Positions 1 through 5,368 of a stretch of DNA of 5,393 nt are shown here, in pieces. The stretch lies in assembly GCA_028701165.1 (NCBI GenBank), contig JAQVRG010000119.1, positions 1-5,393 of the forward strand, written 5' to 3'. Source of the stretch: Eubacteriales bacterium. GTDB taxonomy: Bacteria; Bacillota; Clostridia; Christensenellales; CAG-138. Each line of letters begins with the position of its first letter. Within the stretch, counting starts at the first letter, position 1. The position numbers and the translations under genes are program-made. The notes under the pieces were generated by a model, which made no database searches, was not told where the DNA came from, and saw nothing but the letters and a program-made list of their open reading frames with translations.

Positions 1-749
1 ACAAAACCATACTCGAAGCCCTAGGCAAAAATCCTGCCGATTTTACGCTGCGCCCCGCCGATAACGATGTGGAATGCGCGCGCGCCGCCGTGAAAGCCGT
101 AAAGGATGGCGAGGCTGACTTTTTGATGAAGGGGCTTTTGGGCACAGCCGATCTCATGCGCGCCGTGATCGACAAGGAGACCGGGCTGCGCACGGATAAG
201 CTGATCAGCCATGTGATGCTTTATGAGGTGGACAGCTATCCCAAGATGCTCGCCCTTACCGACGGCGGCATGAACACCTTCCCCGACGTTACCAAGAAAG
301 CGGACATATTGGAAAACGCCGCGGCTGTTTTAAAGGCGCTGGGCTATGCCTCCATCAACGCCGCCTGCATCTGCGGGGCGGAGGTCGTCAACCCCAAAAT
401 ACAATCCACCGTGGACGCGGCCGACCTATCCAATATGAAGGAACGCTGGGCGCCCTATCACATGAACGTGTTCGGCCCCGTAGCGCTCGATCTTGCCATC
501 AGCGCCGCCTCCTGCAAGCATAAGCGCTACGAAGCGCCCGGCGCTGGCGACGCCGATATATTACTCGTACCCACCTATGAGGTAGGCAACGGCATTGGTA
601 AGGCCATGACCTATTTTGCCGCGGGGCGTTCCGCAGGTATCATCGTGGGCGCCAAGGTACCCATCGTGCTGGTGTCCCGCGCGGACTCCGCCGATTCCAA
701 GCTCGCGTCCATCGCGCTTGGAAAGCTGGTCGCCGCCAACATGGCGTAA
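1..749 (+). CDS. ptb: Phosphate butyryltransferase (Ptb), 5'-truncated by window edge
   Basis: This enzyme of the phosphate acetyl/butyryltransferase family reversibly converts butyryl-CoA (or a related short or branched acyl-CoA) plus phosphate to acyl phosphate plus CoA. It acts in the cytoplasm, normally feeding an acyl kinase that makes ATP. The reading frame is open from the left edge (first full codon at 3), with no stop before the TAA at 747-749. The visible 248 residues match the C-terminal four fifths of a ~300-residue Ptb, so about 50-60 residues are missing. Numbering from codon 3, recognisable blocks are MKGLLGTADLMR near 42-53, GLRTDKLISHV near 61-71, CGAEVVNPKIQST near 124-136, FGPVALDLAIS near 157-167, ADILLVPTYEVGN near 184-196 and SRADSADSKLASIAL near 225-239. 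These blocks resemble remembered clostridial Ptb more than Pta, but substrate (acetyl, butyryl or branched acyl) cannot be fixed from sequence alone. The GTG at 69 is internal and is not the start. An aminotransferase follows after 40 bp; the usual butyrate kinase partner is not downstream. Confidence 0.88.
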   Translation, partial: KTILEALGKNPADFTLRPADNDVECARAAVKAVKDGEADFLMKGLLGTADLMRAVIDKETGLRTDKLISHVMLYEVDSYPKMLALTDGGMNTFPDVTKKADILENAAAVLKALGYASINAACICGAEVVNPKIQSTVDAADLSNMKERWAPYHMNVFGPVALDLAISAASCKHKRYEAPGAGDADILLVPTYEVGNGIGKAMTYFAAGRSAGIIVGAKVPIVLVSRADSADSKLASIALGKLVAANMA

Positions 750-776
750 CACTTAAAAAGAAATAGAGCAAACGAC

Positions 777-783
777 AGGAGGA
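777..783 (+). promoter_or_regulatory. Ribosome binding site of the aminotransferase gene
   Basis: AGGAGGA lies 6 nt before the ATG at 790, a near-perfect Shine-Dalgarno match. It fixes the start of the aminotransferase. No convincing -10/-35 pair is seen in the 40-bp gap after the Ptb stop, which favours co-transcription with ptb. Confidence 0.85.
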
Positions 784-789
784 ATCATT

Positions 790-1977
790 ATGGTATCCAA
801 GCAAATGTATGCGCTGGGCAGCAACCGTTCCTGCATCCGTGAGATCTTCGAGTTCGGCTTGAAACGCGCGGCCGAGGTGGGTGCGCAGAACGTGTATGAT
901 TACAGCTTAGGCAATCCCAGCGTGCCCGCCCCCAAGGAAGTGGACGACGCGATCCGCGAGGCGCTCGCCACCCTCTCGCCCATCGAGGCGCACGGCTACA
1001 CCAGCGCGCCCGGCCGCAACGACACACGGGACGCCATCGCCGAAAACCTCAACAAGCGCTTCGGCACGCAGTTTTCCCGCAAGAATCTCTACATCACCTG
1101 CGGGGCGGCGGCCTCCTTGGTTTCCACCCTTCGCGCGCTCACCGTGGATGAAAATACGGAATTTATCGCCTTTGCGCCTTATTTTCCCGAATACAATGTG
1201 TTCGCCGCCACCGGCGGCGGCAAGCTCGTCGTGATCCCGCCGGATATTCCGCATTTTCAGATCGATTTTGCGGCGCTGGAAAAAGCCGTCAATCCGAACA
1301 CGCAGGGCGTGATCGTCAACTCCCCCAACAATCCTTCCGGCGTTGTCTATACCGAGGCGACGATCCAAAAGCTAGCCGAGGTGCTAAATGCCAAGCAGAA
1401 GGAATTCGGCCACCCCATCTATCTCATCACGGATGAACCCTACCGTGAGCTGCTGTATGACGACATGAAGCTGCCGTTTGTGACGAAATACTATGCAAAC
1501 ACCATCGTTTGCTATTCCTACAGCAAATCCCTCTCTCTGCCCGGCGAACGTATCGGCTATGTGCTCATACCGGATGAGGCTGCGGATTCCGAAGCCGTCT
1601 ATGCGGCGATCGCGGGCGCCGCGCGCATCTCTGGCTATGTTTGCGCGCCCTCTCTGATGCAGCACGTCATCGCGCGCTGCGCGGACGTAACGCCCGATCT
1701 CGCGCCCTATATCCGCAACCGCGACCTGCTTTTAAGCGAGCTTACCCGAATGGGCTATAACTGCGCAAAGCCCTCCGGTGCGTTCTATCTGTTCGTGGAG
1801 GCGCCCGGCGGCGACGCGGAAGCTTTCTGCGCAGCCGCGCAGAAATACGACCTGCTGCTCGTTCCCGGCACCGGCTTTGGCTGCCCCACCTATATGCGCA
1901 TAAGCTACTGCGTGGACTATGAGATGATCAAGCGTTCGCTCCCCGCCTTTGAAAAGGCCATCGCCGCATTCAAATAA
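790..1977 (+). CDS. PLP-dependent aminotransferase, class I/II (AspAT-like fold type I)
   Basis: This 395-residue cytoplasmic enzyme should transfer an amino group between an amino acid and a 2-keto acid through a pyridoxal phosphate Schiff base. The fold-type I landmarks are in the right order: SLGNPSVPAP near 39-48 (substrate-side N-terminal motif), HGYTSAPG near 68-75, the CGAAAS phosphate-side loop near 104-109, NSPNNPSG at 177-184 with Asn181 for the PLP ring oxygen, TDEPY at 214-218 with Asp215 for the pyridine nitrogen and Tyr218. SYSKSLSLPGERIGY at 243-257 supplies the Schiff-base Lys246 and phosphate-binding Arg254. MRISY near 369-373 supplies Arg370, the expected substrate carboxylate ligand. 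Length is normal for the family and nothing is missing. Substrate is not determinable: aspartate, aromatic, alanine or branched-chain specificity are all possible. It sits 40 bp behind ptb and ends in front of a strong terminator, so it is probably the last gene of that operon. A role in amino-acid fermentation is inferred from this neighbour. Confidence 0.93.
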   Translation: MVSKQMYALGSNRSCIREIFEFGLKRAAEVGAQNVYDYSLGNPSVPAPKEVDDAIREALATLSPIEAHGYTSAPGRNDTRDAIAENLNKRFGTQFSRKNLYITCGAAASLVSTLRALTVDENTEFIAFAPYFPEYNVFAATGGGKLVVIPPDIPHFQIDFAALEKAVNPNTQGVIVNSPNNPSGVVYTEATIQKLAEVLNAKQKEFGHPIYLITDEPYRELLYDDMKLPFVTKYYANTIVCYSYSKSLSLPGERIGYVLIPDEAADSEAVYAAIAGAARISGYVCAPSLMQHVIARCADVTPDLAPYIRNRDLLLSELTRMGYNCAKPSGAFYLFVEAPGGDAEAFCAAAQKYDLLLVPGTGFGCPTYMRISYCVDYEMIKRSLPAFEKAIAAFK

Positions 1978-1986
1978 GTACTGCAA

Positions 1987-2023
1987 AAAAAGAGCAGGCG
2001 CGCATCGCGTTCCTGCTCTTTTT
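1987..2023. terminator. Bidirectional rho-independent terminator between convergent genes
   Basis: The arm AAAAGAGCAGG (from 1987, ending at 1998) pairs with CCTGCTCTTTT (2012-2023). An inner CGCG/CGCG extension (1999-2002 with 2006-2009) closes on a three-base loop, leaving two unpaired T at 2010-2011. A-run on one side and T-run on the other mean the hairpin has a U-tract in both transcripts. It begins 10 nt after the aminotransferase stop and ends 11 nt before the minus-strand DegV stop, so it fits as a shared terminator for both. Confidence 0.88.
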
Positions 2024-2033
2024 GCTTGTGCGC

Positions 2034-2894
2034 TTATTCCTTTCGCATAAACAGTATGCCCAGCGTCCCCGGGCCGCAATGTCCGCTTATCGTACAGCCC
2101 GCGTCGGTAAGCAGCACCTCGTCAAAGTGCATGATGGACGCGATCACTTCGCGCGCGTACGCCGGAAGCGCCGGATCGATCTTGCTGTAGGTGATGAAAA
2201 TACGGTGCGGGTCGATATCCTCGCGTCCTTGCAGCCGGTCTATGATATAGTCGTGCAGGCAGCGTTTGAGCGTGCCCTTATACTTTTTCCCCACGCCCAT
2301 CCTGCCGTCCTTGACCTCGATGCAGGGCTTGAGCGAAAGCAGATTCGCGCCCAGCGCCGCCACGGCCGAACAGCGCCCGCCCTTATGGAGGTAGGTCAGC
2401 GTATCGACAACAAAGCTCGCCTCCACCCTGCCCGCGGCGCTGCGCAGCTCCTCCGCGATTTTCTCAGCCGGCGTCCCCCGCCGCGCAAGCTCGCGCGCCA
2501 TGAGAACAAGAAGCCCCGTGCCCGTGGATAAATTCCGCGAATCCACCACATAGACGTTATCGCCAACTTCCTTCGCGGCGATGCAGGCGCTTTGGTAGCA
2601 GGCGGACATATCCGCGCTGATATCCACATGGATCACGTCCCGCCCCAGCGCGCGCTGCGCGCTGAAGACAGAAAGGTAATCCGCCACAGCCACCGCCGCC
2701 GTTTTGGGCAGCTCGCCCGTGCGCGCCACATAGGAAAACATAGCCTCCGGCGACGTATTCACGCCATCGCGGTACGTTTTCTCGCCCATCGTTATATACA
2801 GCGGAAGTAAAGAAACGTCAAACGTCTCCAGCAACTCCGGCGACAGGTCGCAGGTGCTGTCAGCACTGATGAAAATGTCGTTTGTATTGCTCAT
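2034..2894 (-). CDS. DegV family fatty-acid-binding protein (FakB-like)
   Basis: DegV/FakB proteins bind a single fatty acid and, in characterised Bacillota, present it to the kinase FakA, which phosphorylates it for phospholipid synthesis. This 286-residue protein has normal family length. Visible motifs are SADSTCDLS at 10-18 near the N-terminus, LPLYITMGEKTYRDGV near 30-45, LPKTAAV near 62-68, HVDISADMSACYQSA near 89-103, VYVVDSRNLSTGTG near 114-127, TYLHKGGRCS near 167-176, LKPCIEVKDGRM near 188-199, and SGHCGPGTLGILF at 270-282. Two motifs differ from consensus: the usual TSQP-like stretch after PKT reads TAAV, and the usual LSGTYQ reads MSACYQ, although Thr65 and Ser97, probable headgroup contacts, are retained. 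An in-frame TAA at 2907-2909 with no start codon before 2894 pins the start at ATG 2894 or later, and the early DST motif makes a later start unlikely. No Shine-Dalgarno is seen. No fakA is in the window. It is convergent with the aminotransferase and divergent from the DUF362 gene. Confidence 0.93.
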   Translation of the reverse strand: MSNTNDIFISADSTCDLSPELLETFDVSLLPLYITMGEKTYRDGVNTSPEAMFSYVARTGELPKTAAVAVADYLSVFSAQRALGRDVIHVDISADMSACYQSACIAAKEVGDNVYVVDSRNLSTGTGLLVLMARELARRGTPAEKIAEELRSAAGRVEASFVVDTLTYLHKGGRCSAVAALGANLLSLKPCIEVKDGRMGVGKKYKGTLKRCLHDYIIDRLQGREDIDPHRIFITYSKIDPALPAYAREVIASIMHFDEVLLTDAGCTISGHCGPGTLGILFMRKE

Positions 2895-2903
2895 ACTGGA
2901 TTT

Positions 2904-2932
2904 ATTTTACACGAGTTCCACCCGTTTGTATA
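2904..2932 (-). promoter_or_regulatory. Candidate minus-strand promoter for the DegV gene
   Basis: Read on the minus strand, TAAAAT (2904-2909, 5/6 match to a -10) lies 17 bp downstream of TATACA (2927-2932, 4/6 match to a -35). Transcription would begin around 2897, only about 3 nt before the ATG, giving an essentially leaderless message. Both boxes are imperfect in an AT-rich stretch, so this is a weak call; a second upstream promoter cannot be excluded. Confidence 0.35.
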
Positions 2933-2960
2933 CGCTTTTTGTGTTTTCTCACGAGAAATA

Positions 2961-2969
2961 TGCTATAAT
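2961..2969 (+). promoter_or_regulatory. Extended -10 promoter for the DUF362/ferredoxin gene
   Basis: TGCTATAAT is a perfect extended -10 element (TGnTATAAT). The expected -35 position (about 2939-2946) is T-rich with TTGTGT or GTGTTT and has no good TTGACA match, which is common for extended -10 promoters. The predicted start near 2976 leaves a leader of about 36 nt before the ATG at 3012. Confidence 0.7.
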
Positions 2970-2996
2970 GAATGTGTTTACATCTTACCAATTTGA

Positions 2997-3003
2997 AAAG
3001 GAG
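2997..3003 (+). promoter_or_regulatory. Ribosome binding site of the DUF362/ferredoxin gene
   Basis: AAAGGAG lies 8 nt before the ATG at 3012 and supports that start over alternative frames that open upstream. Confidence 0.8.
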
Positions 3004-3011
3004 CACACGCT

Positions 3012-4115
3012 ATGTCGAAATCAAAAGTTTACTTCACCGATATGCGAACCACATTCCAAGAAAATCTTCCGCAAAAGCTGCGTCGTTTGATCGATGCGGC
3101 AGGCCTTGGCACCTTGGATTTCAATAAGAAGTACGTCGCCATCAAGATACACTTTGGCGAGCCGGGCAATTTGGCTTACCTGCGCCCGCAATACGCGCGC
3201 GTACTGGTCGATTATATCAAGGAGCGCGGCGGCCGTCCCTTCCTCACAGACTGCAACACGCTCTATGTGGGCGGGCGCAGCAATGGGCTGGATCATTTGG
3301 ATTCCGCCTTCGATAACGGCTACCAGCCCTCCATCACCCACTGCAACGCCATCATTGCCGACGGCATCAAGGGTTTGGACGAAGCCTCGATCCCGCTCGA
3401 TTGCCCCATCGTAAAGGAGGCAAAAATCGGCAGAGCGCTGGCGGACGCGGACATCGTGATCAGCCTGACCCACGCCAAGGGGCATGAACAGGCGGGCTTT
3501 GGCGGCGCGCTCAAAAATCTCGGCATGGGCGGCGGCTCCCGCGCGGGCAAGTACGAAATGCACTCCTCCGGCAAGCCGGAGGTGGATCAGCGCCTCTGCA
3601 TCGGCTGCGGCATGTGCGCAAAATACTGTGCGCAGAGCGCCATCACCATACAAAACAAAAAGGCGACCGTATCGCAGTCTCTCTGCGCGGGCTGCGGCCG
3701 CTGCATCGGCGTATGTCCCCGCAACGCCATCCATTCCACCTTTAACGAAAGCGAGGCCATGCTCAACAAAAAGATCGCTGAGTATGCTTACGCCGTCGTT
3801 AAAGATAAGCCCCACTTCCATGTGAGCTTGGCGATCGATATTTCGCCCTACTGCGACTGCCATGCGGAAAACGACGCGCCGATCGTACCCAACGTCGGCA
3901 TGTTCGCCTCCTTCGACCCCGTCGCCATCGACGCGGCCAGCGCCGACGCCATCAACCGCCAGCCCATCAACCCCGGCACGCTGCTAAGCGAAATGAAGCA
4001 CGACCACGACAACTACTTCGCGGACGTATTTCCCAACACCGTTTGGCATGTGCAGGTGGAGCACGGTCAGGCGATCGGCTTAGGCAGTATGGACTATGAG
4101 CTGGTCAAAATCTAA
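3012..4115 (+). CDS. DUF362 domain protein with two [4Fe-4S] ferredoxin-type clusters
   Basis: This 367-residue, probably cytoplasmic iron-sulfur protein combines a DUF362 domain with an inserted bacterial-type ferredoxin module. The N-terminal DUF362 part runs to about residue 185 and shows VAIKIHFGEPGN at 42-53, FLTDCNTLYVG near 77-87, and the diagnostic GFGGALKNLGMG at 162-173. The ferredoxin module follows: Cys196, Cys199, Cys202 and Cys206 form one CxxCxxCxxxC set and Cys225, Cys228, Cys231 and Cys235 the second. The second set has the usual Pro after its last Cys; the first has Ala207 instead. The C-terminal DUF362 part has a CDC pair at 281-283 and ASFDPVAIDAASAD near 299-312. No signal peptide or membrane segment is seen. 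The biochemical role of this family is not established; electron transfer is inferred from the cluster ligands. It has its own promoter and ribosome site and diverges from the DegV gene. No strong terminator follows. Confidence 0.93.
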   Translation: MSKSKVYFTDMRTTFQENLPQKLRRLIDAAGLGTLDFNKKYVAIKIHFGEPGNLAYLRPQYARVLVDYIKERGGRPFLTDCNTLYVGGRSNGLDHLDSAFDNGYQPSITHCNAIIADGIKGLDEASIPLDCPIVKEAKIGRALADADIVISLTHAKGHEQAGFGGALKNLGMGGGSRAGKYEMHSSGKPEVDQRLCIGCGMCAKYCAQSAITIQNKKATVSQSLCAGCGRCIGVCPRNAIHSTFNESEAMLNKKIAEYAYAVVKDKPHFHVSLAIDISPYCDCHAENDAPIVPNVGMFASFDPVAIDAASADAINRQPINPGTLLSEMKHDHDNYFADVFPNTVWHVQVEHGQAIGLGSMDYELVKI

Positions 4116-4143
4116 CGATTGTGCGCGTGTGAAAGGTTTTTCA

Positions 4144-4176
4144 TGGAATGTTTTCATTTCCAGCCCTCTTTGGGCT
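4144..4176 (+). other. Two weak adjacent hairpins after the DUF362 gene
   Basis: TGGAATG (4144-4150) can pair with CATTTCCA (4155-4162) with one bulged T and a TTTT loop. It overlaps at base 4162 a perfect 5-bp stem AGCCC/GGGCT (4162-4166 with 4172-4176), so the two would compete there. Neither has a proper T-tract behind it, so they are at best a weak terminator or an operator-like structure. The second stem abuts the candidate -35 box of mreB. Confidence 0.3.
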
Positions 4177-4204
4177 TGTTCGCGCGCGCATAAAGTGATA
4201 GAAT
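4176..4204 (+). promoter_or_regulatory. Candidate promoter of mreB, extended -10 type
   Basis: TTGTTC (4176-4181) is spaced exactly 17 bp from TAGAAT (4199-4204), and the -10 is preceded by TGA (4196-4198), giving the extended TGn element. The predicted start is near 4211, leaving a leader of about 68 nt. The spacer carries an alternating CG tract at 4181-4189. Confidence 0.6.
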
Positions 4205-4217
4205 AACATGATTTTAT

Positions 4218-4254
4218 ATGGGCGTATTGGTTACGTTTAGTCGATTGCGCCCGT
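4218..4254 (+). promoter_or_regulatory. Hairpin in the mreB 5' leader
   Basis: ATGGGCGTA (4218-4226) pairs with TGCGCCCGT (4246-4254) as a 9-bp stem containing two G-T wobbles, with a 19-nt loop. It would start within about 10 nt of the predicted transcript start and end shortly before the ribosome-binding region. It matches no riboswitch class I recognise. It could stabilise the message or modulate translation, or it may be chance. Confidence 0.35.
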
Positions 4255-4259
4255 CACAC

Positions 4260-4266
4260 GGAAGGA
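4260..4266 (+). promoter_or_regulatory. Probable ribosome binding site of mreB, long spacing
   Basis: GGAAGGA lies 12 nt before the ATG at 4279, longer than the 6-8 nt used by the other plus-strand genes here. A second purine block GGAAAG (4270-4275) is only 3 nt from the ATG. The start is still supported, because the MreB N-terminus begins normally just ahead of the first nucleotide-binding loop. Confidence 0.5.
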
Positions 4267-4278
4267 ATTGGAAAGCTC

Positions 4279-5325
4279 ATGGGCCTTTTGGAATTCAATG
4301 ACGTAGGTATCGACCTCGGTACCGCCAGCGTCTTGGTATATGTCAAAGGAAAGGGCATCGTGCTGCGCGAGCCCTCGGTGGTCGCTGTAGAAAAGCTGAC
4401 CGGCCGCATCCTTGCTATCGGCGAGGACGCCCGGAAGATGCTGGGCAGGACGCCGGGCAACATCGTAGCGCTCCGTCCCTTACGCGACGGCGTTATTTCC
4501 AATTATGACATTACGGAAAGACTGCTGCATCATTTCCTGAAAAAGGTTTCGGGCACGCATGTGTTCTTTAAGCCCCGCGTGGTCGTTTGCGTCCCCTCCG
4601 GCGTTACGGAGGTGGAAAAGCGTTCCGTAATCGACGCGACGGAAGAAGCGGGCGCGCGGCACACCTATTTGATCGAGGAGCCCATCGCCGCGGCCATAGG
4701 CGCCGGTATCGACATCTCCGCGCCGCGCGGCTCCATGATCTTGGATATCGGCGGCGGCACGAGCGACGTAGCCATCCTTTCTCTGGGCGGCGCGGTGCTC
4801 TCCTCCTCCATCAAGGTCGCGGGCGACAAGTTTGACGAATCCATCGTGCGCTATATGCGCAAAAAGCACAATCTGCTCATCGGTGAGCGCACAGCGGAGG
4901 AAATGAAGATCCGCATAGGCTCCGCTTATCCCCGCAAGGAGCAGCTCTTTATCGACGTTAAGGGACGCAACCTGATCTCCGGCCTGCCGCAGGCGATCGT
5001 GGTCGCCTCCAACGAGATGATCGACGCTTTGGAGGAGCCGCTGCAATCCATTTTGGAGTGCGTGCGCACCATGTTTGAAAGCACGCCGCCGGAGTTGGCC
5101 AGCGATATCACCGAAAGCGGCATTTGTCTGACGGGCGGCGGCGCGCTGCTCTTTGGTATGGATCGTTTCATTGCGGAGCATACCAAGGTGCCCTGCTACA
5201 TTGCCGAAGACCCCGTATCCTGCGTGGCGATCGGCACGGGTAAGGTGCTCGAGAATATCGATAAATTCTCAAGCGGCGCCATCTACGATTACAAACGCGG
5301 CGATTATTTCGAAATCACACAGTAA
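4279..5325 (+). CDS. mreB: MreB/Mbl family actin-like rod shape-determining protein
   Basis: MreB-family proteins bind ATP, polymerise as membrane-attached filaments under the inner face of the cell membrane and guide lateral peptidoglycan synthesis. This 348-residue protein is complete. The phosphate-1 loop is IDLGTAS at 11-17, followed by VKGKGIVLREPSVVA near 22-36. VPSGVTEVEKR is at 105-115, and the IEEP motif at 132-135 supplies the probable catalytic glutamate. The phosphate-2 loop DIGGGTSD is at 156-163, SSSIKVAGDKFD at 175-186, LLIGERTAEEMKI near 199-211, and the adenosine motif TGGGALL at 285-291. Phe96-Phe97 before KPRVVV correspond to the hydrophobic membrane-contact loop known from Thermotoga MreB. 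Several blocks (SSSIK-AGDKFD, VSC/DCVAIGTG, NIDK) look more like Mbl than MreB, so this may be the mbl paralogue. Ser17 replaces the usual Asn of GTAN, and about 15-18 extra residues, rich in Tyr and charge, extend the C-terminus. A terminator follows at once, so mreC and mreD are not co-transcribed. Confidence 0.95.
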   Translation: MGLLEFNDVGIDLGTASVLVYVKGKGIVLREPSVVAVEKLTGRILAIGEDARKMLGRTPGNIVALRPLRDGVISNYDITERLLHHFLKKVSGTHVFFKPRVVVCVPSGVTEVEKRSVIDATEEAGARHTYLIEEPIAAAIGAGIDISAPRGSMILDIGGGTSDVAILSLGGAVLSSSIKVAGDKFDESIVRYMRKKHNLLIGERTAEEMKIRIGSAYPRKEQLFIDVKGRNLISGLPQAIVVASNEMIDALEEPLQSILECVRTMFESTPPELASDITESGICLTGGGALLFGMDRFIAEHTKVPCYIAEDPVSCVAIGTGKVLENIDKFSSGAIYDYKRGDYFEITQ

Positions 5326-5335
5326 CGCTTCGCTT

Positions 5336-5368
5336 TCGCCCCGGCGCACACGCGCCGGGGCGATTTTT
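5336..5368 (+). terminator. Rho-independent terminator after mreB
   Basis: A 12-bp GC-rich stem (5336-5347 with 5352-5363) closes on the loop ACAC (5348-5351) and is followed directly by TTTTT (5364-5368). It starts 10 nt after the mreB stop codon. Beyond it, 5369-5393 holds nothing recognisable. Confidence 0.95.

Noticed and set aside
907..1368. 153-codon minus-strand frame inside the aminotransferase gene
   Set aside because: It is entirely antisense to conserved PLP-enzyme coding sequence, with Arg/Gly-rich composition and no known motif.
2022..2531. 169-codon plus-strand frame opposite the DegV gene
   Set aside because: It is Arg/His-rich, has no domain, and starts inside the bidirectional terminator. 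The DegV motifs on the other strand show which frame is real.
2854..3090. Small plus-strand frame spanning the divergent intergenic region
   Set aside because: It overlaps the start of both flanking genes and crosses the extended -10 promoter and the ribosome site of the DUF362 gene. The translation has no recognisable features.
3021..3863. 280-codon open frame on the minus strand opposite the DUF362 gene
   Set aside because: It lies wholly antisense to a gene with intact ferredoxin and DUF362 motifs. Its translation is low-complexity, rich in Ala, Val, Gly and Arg, and matches no family I know. Long antisense frames are expected in GC-rich coding DNA.
4116..4278. Possible small gene, sRNA or riboswitch in the gap before mreB
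   Set aside because: No frame with a ribosome site fits, and the hairpins present match no RNA class I recognise. The promoter plus leader explains the region adequately.
4480..5181. 233-codon open frame on the minus strand opposite mreB
   Set aside because: It is fully antisense to unmistakable MreB motifs and has no recognisable domain; a codon-bias shadow.
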